A stretch of 64,000 nt of DNA from Yponomeuta sedellus (GCA_934045075.1 OW203724.1:4887473-4951472), one strand, 5' to 3'. Numbered from the stretch's first letter, positions 21,512 to 33,599 are shown. Notes: generated by a model from the sequence alone, not told the origin. Translations and numbers: made by a program.

Positions 21512-21700
21512 GCTGTCTAGTTGCTTTAACGGTGTCACGCTTGACTACCAAATTAGAGGTAGTGGGTTTGATTCCCACTGGCTGCAGCCGAATTATTTGA
21601 AAATGAAAGTCTGGGTGTTTTTCCGGGTGTATAATGTCATTGTCTGGTTACCATGACACGGTACCCTAGTTTGGGACCATCACAATTGGTTGTGTTGTGT
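21512..21700 (+). mobile_element. Another tRNA-derived SINE, directly adjoining family G
   Basis: GGCTGTCTAGTTGCTTTAAC, then GTGGGTTTGATTCCCACTGG (box B), followed by a body with GGTTACCATGACACGG, TACCCTAGTTTGGGACC. A diverged relative lies at 62220-62400 on the opposite strand. The two SINEs abut within two bases, so one may have inserted in the other's tail. Confidence 0.7.
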
Positions 21701-21745
21701 AGATATTATTAGATATCTACACAACACAAGTGTAGATATCTACAC
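21688..21745. repeat. Hairpin of TGTGTTGTGTAGATAT type
   Basis: TTGTGTTGTGTAGATAT, a short spacer, then ATATCTACACAACACAA, followed by a third partial copy GTGTAGATATCTACACG. Local palindromic amplification at the end of a SINE tail. Confidence 0.8.
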
Positions 21746-21774
21746 GATATAATATTTACAGTAATACTTATGGA

Positions 21775-21880
21775 CATAGGCCTCTCCCAGGACATGCCAC
21801 TGAGCCCGATCTTCGGCTCTTCTTTTCCAGTCACTTCCCACCGCTCCAGCAGTCTATGTCCAGAAGTGACCTGACACTGG
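21775..21880 (-). repeat. Dispersed repeat (CCACTGAGCCCGATCTTCGG family)
   Basis: Second copy of the element at 4506-4645, here beginning GGACATAGGCCTCTCCCAGG. Confidence 0.55.
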
Positions 21881-21914
21881 CTTATTAATATCATGATGAT
21901 AGCGATGATAGTAA

Positions 21915-22275
21915 TTTAAAAACCTATTTAGAGGCTAAAAATTTCACCCATGCCGGGATTCGAACCCGCAACCTCTGGCTATTCGTGCCAGCGCTCTACC
22001 AATTGAGCCAATGGGCGACTCACGGCATCAGTGAAATTTCGAACCTCTTTACACTATTCTCTGTATTACGTACAGGCAGCGACATCTGACTTAAGCAAAT
22101 TGCATTACTTACAGCCCTGACTACCTACTTTGCAGTTAGGTTTTAACATCGGAACGATATCACTGTACCCACATGATACAGTGGGTACAGTGATATCGTT
22201 CTTTTAGCCTCTAAATAGGTTTTTAAATTTGTTCCTTAGCACGGCTTAGTGCAATAAAATAAAAATAGTATGATG
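21915..22275 (-). mobile_element. Family T, reverse copy with inverted outer arms
   Basis: A complete minus-strand unit (tRNA-like core at about 21950-22020, leader up to 22170). It is followed by a short plus-oriented outer arm (TTTTAGCCTCTAAATAGGTT at about 22203) and the tail GTTCCTTAGCACGGCTTAGT. A small inverted duplication of GGGTACAGTGATATCGTTC joins the two. Confidence 0.8.
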
Positions 22276-22867
22276 ATAGTAATGCTAGTATTTATTTAAA
22301 GATTATGTGAGTTTTTACAAGCCCTCTGCTGCGCCGCAGAAACTTTCCCTGGAGTTCCAAAAATATGAAAAAAAAAATGCGAATTGCCCCAGCTTTTCTC
22401 GAGTTTCAGTGAGACTATAGAGTTGTTATTTAATTTTCTTTCCATATAGATAGATAACAATATCACTAATTATTATTTGGAACATTTTAAACCGATATCC
22501 AAATTATATATCAATCACGCTTGATGCTGAAATAGAAGATTTCTATCATATTTTTCACAGAACATCAGCTCAACGAATCAAAATTCAGTATAAAGATTAG
22601 TACCATACAGAATATATGGCCGAGGATATACTGTGATGTGATAAAGATGAAAAAGACGTCTTGAAACAATAAAGCAAACAAAAAACCTAGCATCGAATAC
22701 ATAAATTATTTAATAGTCCTTGCGAAGCGAGCCGTAGGCTGGGCTACGCACTATAGCTCCCTCGCTGCGTAGCGCTAGGCCTACGCGCTACGGTGCTACG
22801 AAGGCATGCTAAAGCGAGAACGACGGATTTCTTTTCAGAATAAGCCTATGATGGATTTCTCGTAGCG
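22276..22867. other. No gene recognised
   Basis: Spacer. 22730-22805 is a CpG-rich patch with internal inverted words (CGTAGCGCTAGGCCTACGCG) but no assignable function. Confidence 0.45.
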
Positions 22868-23225
22868 CCCGCAGCCTAGTCGAACCGAGTGATTGGAACC
22901 AATCTCTTGAGTTAAGCAACAACAGGCGCGGTCAGGTGCAGGTTGGGTGACCGTCCCGTAACTAGGTTAGGCCATAGTCCACCACGGGGGCCAAGTCCGG
23001 GTTGCTGGAGGATTGTAAGACAGTGGCAGGCCTTAGAGTCAGAAGTTTTCATGCCACCCGTAAGGTCTCTAACATGGCTTAACGACGGCCATTATACGAC
23101 AGCTGGCACCAAAGACATAACGTGCCTTGCGAAGCATGGAAGCGCTCGGAAAAATGACACTAGCGTTAGTCATAGACGGTCACCCATCCATGCACTGAAC
23201 GCGCCCTATGTTGCTTAACCTTCGT
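22868..23225. mobile_element. 5S-derived SINE inverted pair
   Basis: A plus-strand head (22868-22967, up to GACCGTCCCGTAACTAG) is joined directly to a minus-strand copy lacking its 3' tail (22968-23225, from GTTAGGCCATAGTCCACCAC to the head GTTGCTTAACC). The pair forms an inverted repeat of the 5S-like segment. Confidence 0.8.
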
Positions 23226-23888
23226 GATCGTTTAAGATCACTCAGGCAGCCGGAGCTGCGAGCAATTCCTTAAGACATATAATAATGTAGGCTAAATACT
23301 TCCCACTGAATTGTTTGTAGCCTAGTAGTGTGTGTGAACAGACTTCTTATGGACAAACTCGGTCCACCCTAGACCACATCTTTACCCTCGGGCTAGATTG
23401 CGGTTAAGAGTAAACCTTATAAAAAAAGTAGTTCGATATCTGTTAATGAGTGTACTTTAAATGATATGATATATTGCCTCTCTGAAATCGACTACATTAT
23501 ACCTTTTAACATGACACATTTTACAGAGCTCTAGTTCAAAGTTTAGGTTTAGTTTAAGGTTTCCAGCCTTAAACTGTGCTATGGGATTTCCTGTTGATTA
23601 ACTGCCCGTTTTTACAGTGGCATTATTCAAAACAATAAATACAACTCTCCATGTACTCGTACTGCATATAGAGCGCCATTTTTCTTAGACTGACAACTTC
23701 TTTTGTTAAGAAAACTTTATAAATATAAGAAAGTGTGCAACCACATGCTTAGCTGCTGAAAATCACCAAACTAAGGTATGTTAGAAGAGATCGCGTTAAC
23801 CGATAAGACCGCCAATTGTATACGATAAACCTTAGCTATGCCTTTTAATGTATTTTGTTTTATCCTGTACAATAAAGAGTCTAATCTA
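23226..23888. other. No gene recognised
   Basis: AT-rich spacer. At 23780-23885 there is a weak copy of the GATAAGACCGCCAATTGTAT / AATAAAGAGTCT tail family. Confidence 0.45.
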
Positions 23889-24119
23889 CACTGGCCTGCA
23901 AAACTATGTCACCTTAAACATTAAATTTTTTTCAGAACTGTAAAAGTTAAAAACGTTTTAAGCAAGTTTTATCACTTTTCTTTATAACTTAGTAATAACA
24001 TTAATTTTAGTAACAAAATTAAGTTCTCTTTTGAGTTCTTTTTATTTCAAAAGTATATCTTGTGTACTTAAAAGATATTGCAATTTTAAAACTGTGATAC
24101 ATAGTTTTGCAGGCCAGTG
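23889..24119 (+). mobile_element. Tc1/mariner-type MITE with TA duplications
   Basis: Inverted ends CACTGGCCTGCAAAACTATG and CATAGTTTTGCAGGCCAGTG are flanked by TA on both sides (23887-23888, 24120-24121). It is 231 bp with no coding capacity. A second, one-ended copy is at 6422. Confidence 0.85.
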
Positions 24120-24329
24120 TAATTTTATTTGTTTTCTTGATACTTGCAATCCAGCCAAAGCGTATTTTTAATCTATATATTTGATTCATCGCTAACCATT
24201 TTGAGACTGCCACGCAACGCGTTTTATTCCAACAATAAATTCTAAATGAAAATAAAATATTGCAGGTTATTTTACGTAAAAAGTAATTGGAGCGTCGGCT
24301 TGCTAATAAATAACATAATGATGTTTTCG

Positions 24330-24490
24330 TTCACAGTCATGAAGAAACTCGCGGCTGGTTGCCTCTGCACGTATTGATTTCTCTTTCCTGTGGGCTAGGC
24401 CGACTAATCTGTCAGGATGCTATAGATAGGTCACCAATCTAGTGTGGGTGAAGGTGCCACTGGGAGCTGTACAAATCATTTCATTACGGA
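24330..24490 (+). mobile_element. SINE family A, 5'-truncated
   Basis: CATGAAGAAACTCGCGGCTG, GACTAATCTGTCAGGATGCT and GGTGCCACTGGGAGCTGTAC: the body and end of the family. Confidence 0.65.
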
Positions 24491-24614
24491 GCCACAAAGG
24501 TCAACGTTTTACGTAATGTTCACTTTTGGACCACGTGAACAAACTGAACAATCGCATATCTTAGTAATATAAATATCCGTTCCAGCCTCCAAGTGTCCAA
24601 TACTAAGATTTTTT

Positions 24615-24755
24615 TCAGTACATCCAAAGGTTGTCTGGAAGAGATTACTTTTAGTGATAAGGCCGCCGTCTGTACTCTTAGATTAAGACATATCTGTGTA
24701 ATTTCCTTTTTTAAGTACAATAAAGGGTTCTCTATCTATCTATCTATTTTTAATC
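24615..24755 (+). repeat. Dispersed 3' tail with (TCTA)n end
   Basis: CATCCAAAGGTTGTCTGGAA, GAGATTACTTTTAGTGATAA, GGCCGCCGTCTGTACTC and an AATAAAGGGTTCTC tail running into TCTA repeats. Same family as 55995-56141. Confidence 0.65.
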
Positions 24756-25789
24756 AAGATTACGTAGAAATCTATTTCTAATAAGACAAACAGTTTTTTT
24801 TTCTTGGGGCACGACAAGCTGCGCCCTTGAGCTTTGTTCTTGGCTCGAGAGCAAAATATAATCAATAAATATACTTGCCCTGCTGAACAGCTATACATCA
24901 AATTAAGTTCCTTCAAAGCATTTGGAAATATTATCAACGATGGTTCGTTGTCTAGCTTACCATTTTGTATGTGCAGGTAACAGCAAGTTACACTTTACTG
25001 TCATGGTTTTAATGTTCACTCCTAGGAGTTGGTTATCAGGGACCAGTGAGTAATGCACATCTATTCTGTCAATCCCATCCCTTTTCTTCCATAAGACAAC
25101 GAGACGATTGGGTCGTACAATTTTGTACGCTTTGTGTTGGAAATTATCGGCTTATCCGTTCCAAGCGATTCGCGGATCCTTTTATAATAAGAACGTCACA
25201 GTTAAGAAAGACGGTGCTGCCATCTGTTTTTTTTTGGATACATATAACCTGGGTGTCATTAGAACTAGAAACAACCGGCATTTAACAGGTAAGCACGTAC
25301 AGTGCTACACAAGAAATAAGTCTCGCGGATGTACCTGCGCAGATGACCAAATTTTGGATGTGCGGCAAGTTGATCGACCAATCAGATAGTTTCATTTTAT
25401 GGCAGGCCGCGCGCCTTTGTTGCTATTGGTTGATTCAACGTCATCGATGCAGGTGACTATTAGTTTGGCAATATTAGCGTGAGCGAAATAGGTAGCGCTA
25501 CTGCGGCAATCAATTCTGCACCTTAACCGTATCGGGTAAAGATCATGTTGAATGTACTTATAGCTTCGGGTACTTTCGTTACACTTCTTCCTAGTCTGCG
25601 CCAACGTAGATTCCCGAAGGGACTTTTATGATGTGTAGCACTGTACCTCATATCTTCGTTTACCGTCAGGCGTGACTGCGGACAAGTGTCAACATGTCTT
25701 ACTTTAAAAAAAATATTAAATTGAATGTTTTCCATTACAAGTATGTAAGTTTGACTAGATCATGGATAAAGCTATATTTAATTTTGTTT
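24756..25789. other. No gene recognised
   Basis: About 1 kb, somewhat more balanced in base composition around 25046-25740. Overlapping open frames of up to 93 codons exist at 25046-25389, but no protein family, splice sites or codon pattern supports a gene. Confidence 0.4.
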
Positions 25790-25860
25790 TATGTAGCCTA
25801 TAAACATCAAAGTGTCAGCACAGGCCTTCTCTCAGAGAGTCTTAATTTTTTTTTAATTAC
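25790..25860 (+). repeat. Dispersed repeat (GCAGGGCACAGGCCTTCTCT family), fragment
   Basis: TAGCCTATAAACATCAAAGT, then CAGCACAGGCCTTCTCTCAG. Better copies are at 34005-34100, 54885-55050 and 59380-59490. Confidence 0.5.
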
Positions 25861-25954
25861 ACAGATCTCATTAGCCCTATACTAAGTACAATACTAAATG
25901 ACTTTTGTAATAGGTACTAACTTAACGATAGATTTAATACAATAAATAAATAAC

Positions 25955-26075
25955 ATCCAAGACCCGAGACAAACTAGAAAAGTTAGTTTCCTAGTTTGAC
26001 CCGGCCGGAGATCAACCCCGAGACCTTCGGTTTTACAGTCAGCGTGCCACACCGCTAAGCCACCAAGGCCGTCAA
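25955..26075 (-). mobile_element. tRNA-derived SINE (family K), reverse copy
   Basis: The complement of GACGGCCTTGGTGGCTTAGC with a degenerate box B (GGGGTTGATCTCCGGCC) is followed by the body AACTAGGAAACTAACTTTTC, then CAAACTAGTTTGTCTCGGG-type sequence. The body recurs at 51030-51115. Confidence 0.65.
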
Positions 26076-26094
26076 AAAATTACTACTGCCCACC

Positions 26095-26300
26095 GCACGT
26101 TCAAACGCAGCTGTATTAGAACACCTCAGATACTCAGGTTTCCTCACGATGTATTCTTTCATGGTCAGCGAGTGGTATTGCTACTTTAATTCAATGCCAT
26201 AGCTTAGAAAAAAAAGTCATTTGTATATGCCCGCACTGGAAATCACTCCTGGGTCTCTCGTTGCCGAGTCTATTGTTCTACCCACTGGGCTACCCTATAG
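26095..26300 (-). mobile_element. SINE family A relative, reverse copy
   Basis: Complement reads a tRNA-like head (GTAGCCCAGTGGGTAGAACA, box B-like CAGGAGTGATTTCCAGTGCG) and the body with GAAAGAATACATCGTGAGGA. Confidence 0.6.
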
Positions 26301-26414
26301 TGGCGACAATTTGAAAACATTATAGAACAGGTCATCTATAGGTGACCTACGGATTCTGAATAATTCTTCTTCTTCTTTTTTGTCAAAAGCGTCGACTCTT
26401 CCTCAGACATAAAT

Positions 26415-26545
26415 ACATACATACATTACCTCACGCCTGTATCCCAGAGGGGTAAGCAGAGACCAGGGACTGAACTTACTACGATCCTGACAGATCACCT
26501 TCGCTTCAGCAACGTTCATAAGTCGTTGCATGCACGCACGCCGTC
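26415..26545 (-). pseudogene. Non-LTR retrotransposon ORF end (LTPLGYRREVMY type)
   Basis: Minus-strand frame reads ACMQRLMNVAEAKVICQDRS and then LLTPLGYRREVMYVC. The same block recurs at 33419-33560 and 60044-60185 with near-identical nucleotide sequence (CCTCACGCCTGTATCCCAGA, GGGGTAGGCAGAGACCAGGG). It looks like the last codons and start of the 3' UTR of a LINE; which frame is the original is uncertain. Confidence 0.5.
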
Positions 26546-26779
26546 CCCAGACATCTCGCTCCCGAAACCGCGTCACTGCTATTGTGCTGGGTGATGCCTG
26601 TCCATTTCTGATTCTAATCAATTCCGTTCCATTCTAATTCTGCCAGATCCTAAATTCTAGTGTATGTGAACCTTCTTAACAAGCAAAGGGCGAGCCAAAT
26701 GCCCTAAACCTTTTTGGTCGGTTCGAGTGAGAGGCATTTTAAGAATTTTATAGTAATTTTAAGTAAATTTAAGTTTGTA

Positions 26780-26835
26780 CCCCGGCGCCTGGCTTGAGAC
26801 TACTCATCGGAGTAGACAGAGATAAGGCGCCGGGG
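26780..26835. repeat. GC-rich hairpin CCCCGGCGCCT / AGGCGCCGGGG
   Basis: A perfect 11-bp stem (26780-26790 with 26825-26835) encloses 34 nt that contain a second small stem (TACTCATCGGAGTA). It stands out sharply in AT-rich surroundings. Possible transposon end or structured RNA; no family assigned. Confidence 0.6.
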
Positions 26836-27884
26836 AAAATACAACTTGGTAAATTTAATTTTAAAAACATTTATATATTTTTTAACTATAGCTACTATTT
26901 TAACCTCATAAAAATAATAATTTTATAGTAAATGGGTTTTGAAAAAAAAAAAAGAGAGTGACAAAATGGAAAGAAAAAGAAAAGAAAACGAAACCAAAAC
27001 AAAAAAAAAGATGATGACAACCCATTAGTTTTAAAAATGTTATTATTATTTGAATTTTTAATTTTAATTCAATTTAATTTTTATCTTAAGCCATGTAGCT
27101 ATGTTGTAACCCTTAAATTATTAATAGATTATTTTAACTTGACATTTTATTAATTTTAATTAAGTTTTATATCAAGCGATGTTTTTAAAATTTTAAATTA
27201 TTTATAGATTATTTTACCAGACATTTTAATATTGTATATAAATTTTATCACATTTAAATTTTAATCGACTAAAAGGTTGCCACAAAATAAACAGTGGCAG
27301 TACCTCGCCCAAATAAAAAAAAAAACAAGCAAAGTATTGCTTCGGCTATACAAAGTTAGCAGTGCTATTACGCAGCATTTTGCTCCACAGCAATGATTAA
27401 TCGTTGCAACTTTCTGGGTACCCTTTGTTTATTTTAGTGTTCTTTTTAATGCAAGGTGAAAGGTTTTCGAGTGTTACGTTACTAGATCGTCAGACGTTTT
27501 ATTTAAAACATAGTCCAGAGGCCTTATTAACTGCATCAAATCCTGTCGAAATCCTAAAAACGTTTGTGACGGCAAATATTAAGGTCTGTTTGACAGGATA
27601 TTTTTGACAGACGTTTACAAGTGCTGGATATAAGTATCATCATATCATGTAGTCTGGGTGCTAATGGGCCCTATAGTAGGGTCTTCTTTATTATATAACT
27701 TCTTCTGTTATATAAGTAGTTCAATAACATACCTACTTTAACTTTACATGTGCCTGGCGGTAAAGACATTGAAGTCTTTATGCCGTGATCGCTATCGGCC
27801 TTTATTCAACACTTTTTTTAAATCTTTAGATGATAAGTTGAATTTTTCTGTGCTATCAAATAAACAATTTATCTATCTCGATGT
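26836..27884. other. No gene recognised
   Basis: Extremely AT-rich with A- and T-runs (26940-27310), then unassigned sequence. No exon seen. Confidence 0.45.
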
Positions 27885-28095
27885 CAACCCTTGTATGTCT
27901 CCACTGCTGGGGCACAGGTCTCTTCCTGCATCGCAGGAAGGCTATGCCATACTCCACCACGGGGTCAAGTCCGGGTTGGTAGGAGATTGTAAGACAGTGG
28001 CTAAAGTTCTCTCTGACATGACTTGTCTTAACGACTGCCATTACATGACATCCGGCATAAACGGCTTAACGTGCCTTGCGGAGCACGGAATCTAT
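27885..28095 (-). mobile_element. 5S-derived SINE, 5'-truncated reverse copy
   Basis: TGTCAACCCTTGTATGTCTC, CACTCCACCACGGGG-type tail and GGCTTAACGTGCCTTGCGGA. It stops before the 5S-like head and runs into CTATCTATCTA repeats. Confidence 0.75.
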
Positions 28096-29337
28096 CAACA
28101 TCTATCTATCTAATAATATTTTATTAATTTATTATATTTAAATATATTTCCACTATAAGTAGCAATAAAGAATATGAATATGTTTCAAATTCGCTTTAAA
28201 AACGTGAAAGTTTGTTTAGTGCTTTTCGTGTTAAAAATCAATATGTTGTTGGAGTAAGTACATACTGATATATAGGTATTTCCGGACAAAAAAAAATAAT
28301 CTTAAATAAAATTTGCTTTCAATATTATGCAATTTAATTCAACAAAGCCGTAAAAATAGACAAAAAATATTATTTATTTTCTTATTTTCCGAGGGCAGTA
28401 TTAACGTTTAAAAGGCAGTTCTTAAAAACATTTACTCATATTTACACTTATCTTTTTATCGTTTATTTACACTTATCTTTTTATCGTTTATCTACCCCTA
28501 TATGTCCAATTGTGGCGTGGTTCTTGAACATTTTGCCATATTTATAATAAAATTTGCTTTGAATACTTTGCAATTTCTTATACTTTATAATACTTTGCAT
28601 TAAGATAAAATTGAAGCCGTAAAAGTAGTTTTTTAAATTTGTCTTTAGCACGGGTTAGTGCATTAAAAATAAAAATAGTATAACCGTAAAAGTAGACCAA
28701 AGTTATTAATTCCCTATTTTCCGAGGGCGTACATCTTAACTTATATTTTATCGCTTACCTACCACTTTATGTTCAATTGTTTCGTAGTTATTGTAAATTT
28801 TTGTAATATTGAAAACTGTATTTACAACTTTATTTATTTATCGCGACTACACAGATGTACTGAAACAGGGACCCGGTATCCGTTAAAATATGATTGAAAA
28901 TAGTGACGGGTAATGAATATGCGTCGGTAGAATGGAATATTTCATACCAAAAGGTTAACTTAAGTTAAAACACTAAAACGTGATATCGAAAAAATGTAAA
29001 ACCTAGAAATTGATTCTTGTGTGTCGGTCATTTTCAAGAAGCACCAGATTGAAATAATATTTTTAAATGAAATTAAAATTAACAGTCCTATTTATAAAAT
29101 ACGGGCTAAGTATAAGTTTGACTCCCACCCAAGGTTTCTTACAAAGGATATTGACCATTTTGTTTGAGTATCAGGCTAAACGTGAACAGAATATTAGTAA
29201 AAAGATAACTTGGTCAACAATTCTTATTTATTTTTAAACAAATAATTTTATTTTGCTGGATCGACATTCTTGTTGAGATGAAAGACGCCATTGGCCTCCA
29301 TTTTTAAAAGTTTCAAGTTTTTTAAGGTAGATACATG
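28096..29337. other. No gene; family T tail and a small tandem duplication
   Basis: 28636-28685 (TTTTTAAATTTGTCTTTAGC, ACGGGTTAGTGCATTAAAA) is a tail-only piece of family T. CACTTATCTTTTTATCGTTT is duplicated in tandem near 28446-28490. The rest is unassigned AT-rich DNA. Confidence 0.5.
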
Positions 29338-29502
29338 TTTAAAAACCTATTTAGAGGCTAAAAATTTCACCCATGCCGGGATTCGAACCCGCAACCTCTG
29401 GCTATCCGTACCAGCGCTCTACCAATTGAGCCAATGGGCGACTCACGGAATCAGTGAAATTTCGAACCTCTTTACAATATTCTCTGTATTACGTACAAGA
29501 TA
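29338..29502 (-). mobile_element. Family T, reverse copy
   Basis: AAAAACCTATTTAGAGGCTA, box B complement GGATTCGAACC, box A complement CCAATTGAGCCA, ending in the leader at TCTCTGTATTACGTACA. Confidence 0.8.
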
Positions 29503-30597
29503 CATGTTTTAAAACTAAAAAAATGTGGCTGACATAATCACAAAAAAAGTTTTTAAAATATGATTACCTATCCTATATTATCACAAGCCAAGTCATTAAA
29601 AGATGAAAACAGTTAAAGAACATAATTCATGCCGCACAAACACGAAGCGAATAGACAAAACAGTTTGTGATTGACACTATTGACAGCTTTTTTTTTGTTG
29701 CCAGAAAAAAAGTAATCGATTTCCGATTCGATTCTTGTCGTATTTCTTTTCATTTGCTCGTGAGGGATTAGTGAGAAGCTAAAAATATTATTTGACACAC
29801 TTTTGCCTATTTATTCATTCCACACAAAACATTGTTTACAAAACGCACCTCATTGTTTACAAAACACACTAAAAGAACATAATATATATATGAATTATTT
29901 CCCAATCGATAATAAATTAATAGTTAGTACTGTCAACACCAAAGCCGAAAGTGGGAAAAAAAGACAGGAAGAAAACTTATTAAATTGATTGTTTTTATCG
30001 TTTAAATGGTTACTCCGAAAATATAAAAAATATTCGTGTTTTTATTAATAATGACCATTTATTACTTTGTATCATTATGAACATGCTTTTCACGCATAGC
30101 CGAAAGTGGTCAATGTCCTTTGAAGGTACATACTTCCATAATATACTGAATACTTTCAGAATAGAATATTGCAGTTTTTTCCGAGCCTTTCCCGAAGTTC
30201 TTAATTATAAATGTATAGTTTTAGATTTCTTCCCGTATTTAAGATGATATTACTTGCCAAATTTCATAGTTCTAAAGTGGCATTAATTTTTTTTCGCGTT
30301 AACTTATGAGTTGATTTTTTTACAACTTCAGGGACTGTAGATCTGAGCATACAGTCTTAATTTGAACTCGATACTTCCGATACATTCAGATGGACAAGAA
30401 AGTGAATGGGATCACTTTGTTTTCCGTCCGAATGGGTTTCATTTTTTTTCTTTTGAGGTGCGGAACCCCACATTGGTGTTTACTAAAATACTCTTAAGAC
30501 GCAGCTAAAGCCGGTTTATGCTAGGAATTCTCGTTCTATACCGGTTTTAACTCCATTGTGTTTTAGCCGAATAAACTTTTTTATTATTTTGCTGTGT
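29503..30597. other. No gene recognised
   Basis: AT-rich spacer; open frames up to 61 codons only, none with family resemblance. Confidence 0.45.
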
Positions 30598-30832
30598 AGT
30601 GTCGGCCTAGAGAATAGCACCAACCTAAATTCTTCCCGCGGGTGTCGTAAAAGGCGACTAAGGGTCACAAACCGGGGGGTGGGAGCAGTACAATTCCACC
30701 GAACTGCGATCCCTAACCCGCATGCCCAGCATGGGGATTATGGGCATTACGCCCTATGATAGCACAACGTGTCGCTTTTAGGGGAGGGCTATGTCCAGCA
30801 GTGGACTAGTAAAGCTTGACGACGACGAGACT
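30598..30832 (+). mobile_element. RTE-associated 3' tail (GTGTCGGCCT family)
   Basis: GTGTCGGCCTAGAGAATAGC, then GGTGTCGTAAAAGGCGACTA, ACAAACCGGGGGGTGGG, AGCATGGGGATTATGGGCAT and the end GGGGAGGGCTATGTCCAGCA with GTGGACTA. Other copies at 34086, 55120 and 60478. Confidence 0.75.
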
Positions 30833-32814
30833 TTTTATAAATAGCACAGATAGTAATCATAATGCTTTGCCTGTAGGAAATGGATTAAATACCAATACGG
30901 AAGGAGTAGGCGTAGATACTCGTAGGTAGTAGGAGTGCTAATGTTGCTATAAGCTTAGTTTATTTACCTACTTGTTTTACGAGTATTTACTTCTGAATTA
31001 GTAATCTAGCAATTTTGTGAAATTGTTAAAAATTATGTTACCTTAAAATTATTAATAACAAAATATGTAATTTTTTTATGTGATTCAAACTTTGTGACAT
31101 AAGAACACACATTTAGCAAAGATAAATAGTGCTTAAGCATTCGATTGGAAGTCCGATTAGTGATCAATAAAACGGGTTTTGTGATATTCTATAAATGAGA
31201 TCAGAGGAGTGTTTTATTAAAAGAATCTTTGATACATCTCAGGAAACACGATAACAAACATTGGCAGCAGTACTGAGATACCCTTCTTTTTAGAGGAATT
31301 TCGGCTTAAGCTGACAGCTTCCTGTCGTCAGCGCAACGTAATAGGCAATCATGCGATGCGCGGTATAATTATTACTAACTTAACTACGAACATGCCCCAT
31401 TTTGATTATGAGTAGAAACTAGCGCCTCTATAGCTTAGGCTGACCTAGATATCTACAGTTAGCCGGCCAAAGGCGAAGACTAGAAAAGGTAATTAAGTAA
31501 AAGCGAGTGATTGACATCCGACTGATTGCGTCGAACGTTGGCCTGTGGCGAGCTTCACCCGTGGCTTTCTTATGGACGCCAAATAGAAAGAAAAAAATTG
31601 CAAACTTTATGGCTGCTATCGTCCACTGTAATCCACCACCATTGCTAAAATTCATTCACTACGTTTCATGTGTTTTTGCCAAGGTACGCCTCGTTATTCT
31701 GTCCTTGATCATCCTCATCCAGCCGACGCAGTCAGGGATTTGCTTGAGATCGAAGATCCAGCGAGCTGGAAAGCTCCTTACGTTGCGTACATTGCCACTT
31801 TAGCTTTAGCGTCTTTGAGTCAGTCAATTTAGTTTTTTGACCATAATTAAGAAAAGAAGATTTTTTAAGACGAAATTTTTGTTTTTGTGTCTGTATTTTA
31901 AATCTTCGACTATCTTAGACTACCGGCATTGGTGTTTGAAATTATCATAATAAAATATACGAAAAAGTCATGACCACGAGAGAGAGAATTTTATGAATGC
32001 AGTGGTTATATTGTGATCTGCGATAAGCAACTGTGTGTTAGCGAAATTGCGTTTGTAGTAAGCTATCCGACTGCAAGGCAGCCACTTATCAAATCGGACC
32101 CTTTCCATCAAAGTAAAGAACTTTAACTGCTCTCCGATATATGTATTGCACTAGAATTCAAATTTGGGTGACCAAGCTGGTGGGACCAAGGTGACCACAA
32201 ACGGTGGGAGAAAACACAATTGTAACAGTTAGGTACTAGTTTTTATCTCCTATAATCCATGTATCTTTGTATCCACAAAGGCATTGTCTAGAATTGAAAG
32301 CCTGTCTATGTACAAAAATATTATCAAAAATAATTTTATTGAGAATAGTCAATAAAAATTATGTAAACTATATCGAATCTCAAAAAATATGGCGACAAAC
32401 GATACGGGTTGCGAATGAAAGAGGATGCCGTTAGTGATAATTCAGTAGTTGATCAGTTTAACAATGACATTCAACGACGTTTAGTATTGAAATTTTTCCT
32501 GTTTTCTCCAATGCAAGTAAATTGAGTTTCACTAGATTCACTCTTGACTCCTAAATAAATTTAAACCTTGCTGGGATGAGACGAAGCAAAAATACCTCCA
32601 AAAACTTTCTTAATCCGTCGCGATGTATTAAAATTGAGGATCCTACCAGCAGTGGACAATCAATTTAGTTTTGTGTCTCGCAGAGCAGTGTTCTTGGCCG
32701 CCCTTATTGCAAAAAACATTTAATATCCTAATACAGAATTGGAACCAGCAATAACCTGATTTTTACACAATTTTGACATCTACATTTAAATTGAATACTT
32801 TCACCATCTGAAAT
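30833..32814. other. No gene recognised
   Basis: About 2 kb. A mildly GC-richer stretch at 31420-31800 has overlapping short open frames on both strands but no recognisable protein or splice-bounded exon. Confidence 0.4.
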
Positions 32815-33003
32815 TCATGGCGGTTGTTAAGCCATGTCACAGGCCTTATGGGTGGTTTGATAACTTCTGACAGTAAGGCCCGCCACTGTCTTACAATCCT
32901 CCGCTAACCCGGACTTGGCCCCCGTGGTGGAGTATGGCCTAACCTTCCTGCGATGTAGGAAGAGACCCGTGCCCCAGCAGTGGGGACATACAAGTGTTAA
33001 TAT
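32815..33003 (+). mobile_element. 5S-derived SINE, 3' half
   Basis: GGTTGTTAAGCCATGTCACA, CAGTAAGGCCCGCCACTGTC, CCCCGTGGTGGAGTATGGCC and CCCCAGCAGTGGGGACATAC. Lacks the 5S-like head. Confidence 0.8.
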
Positions 33004-33418
33004 CGACGAAGACCATCTAAAAACCCATATCTGCTCAGGGGCGTCAAAGTGATATTGTCTCCCACAAACAAGAACCGACTATGTGAAATATATAGCAGTG
33101 AAATAAAAAATACACTAACTTAAAACAAGCGTTTAGATACGACTATGAAAATAAAATATAGTTAACTAGCACGTAGTACAGAATATTTTATTTTTAAGTA
33201 GCTAAGGTCAGTTTCCGCCCTTCACACTATAATTCTTCTATTTTATACTAACAAACTCTATTCTGAGCCGCTGTATTGCGTTTTAGTGAAATACCTTCTC
33301 CACGTAACTCTGGAAACACTTCAGGGAGATCTTTCAAATGCCCTACCTACCACATTATTGTACCAAAACTTTGTGACTTTTTGTTTTGCATACTATGCTG
33401 CTAATTTAATCGAAATAT
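33004..33418. other. No gene recognised
   Basis: AT-rich spacer; nothing assignable. Confidence 0.45.
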
Positions 33419-33560
33419 ACACATACACACATAACCTCACGCCTGTATCTCAGAGGTGTAGGCAGAGACCAGGGATTGCCACTTGCCACGATCCTGACAG
33501 ATCAGCTTCGCTTCATCAACGTTCATAAGTCGTTGCATGCACACACGCCGGTTTTGGGTA
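33419..33560 (-). pseudogene. Non-LTR retrotransposon ORF end, second copy
   Basis: CATAACCTCACGCCTGTATC, AGAGGTGTAGGCAGAGACCA, CCTGACAGATCAGCTTCGCT and AAGTCGTTGCATGCACACAC: same block as 26415-26545 and 60044-60185. Confidence 0.55.
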
Positions 33561-33599
33561 CTTTTCCCCTATTTCGTCAAACCGAAAACTGTAATAAAT

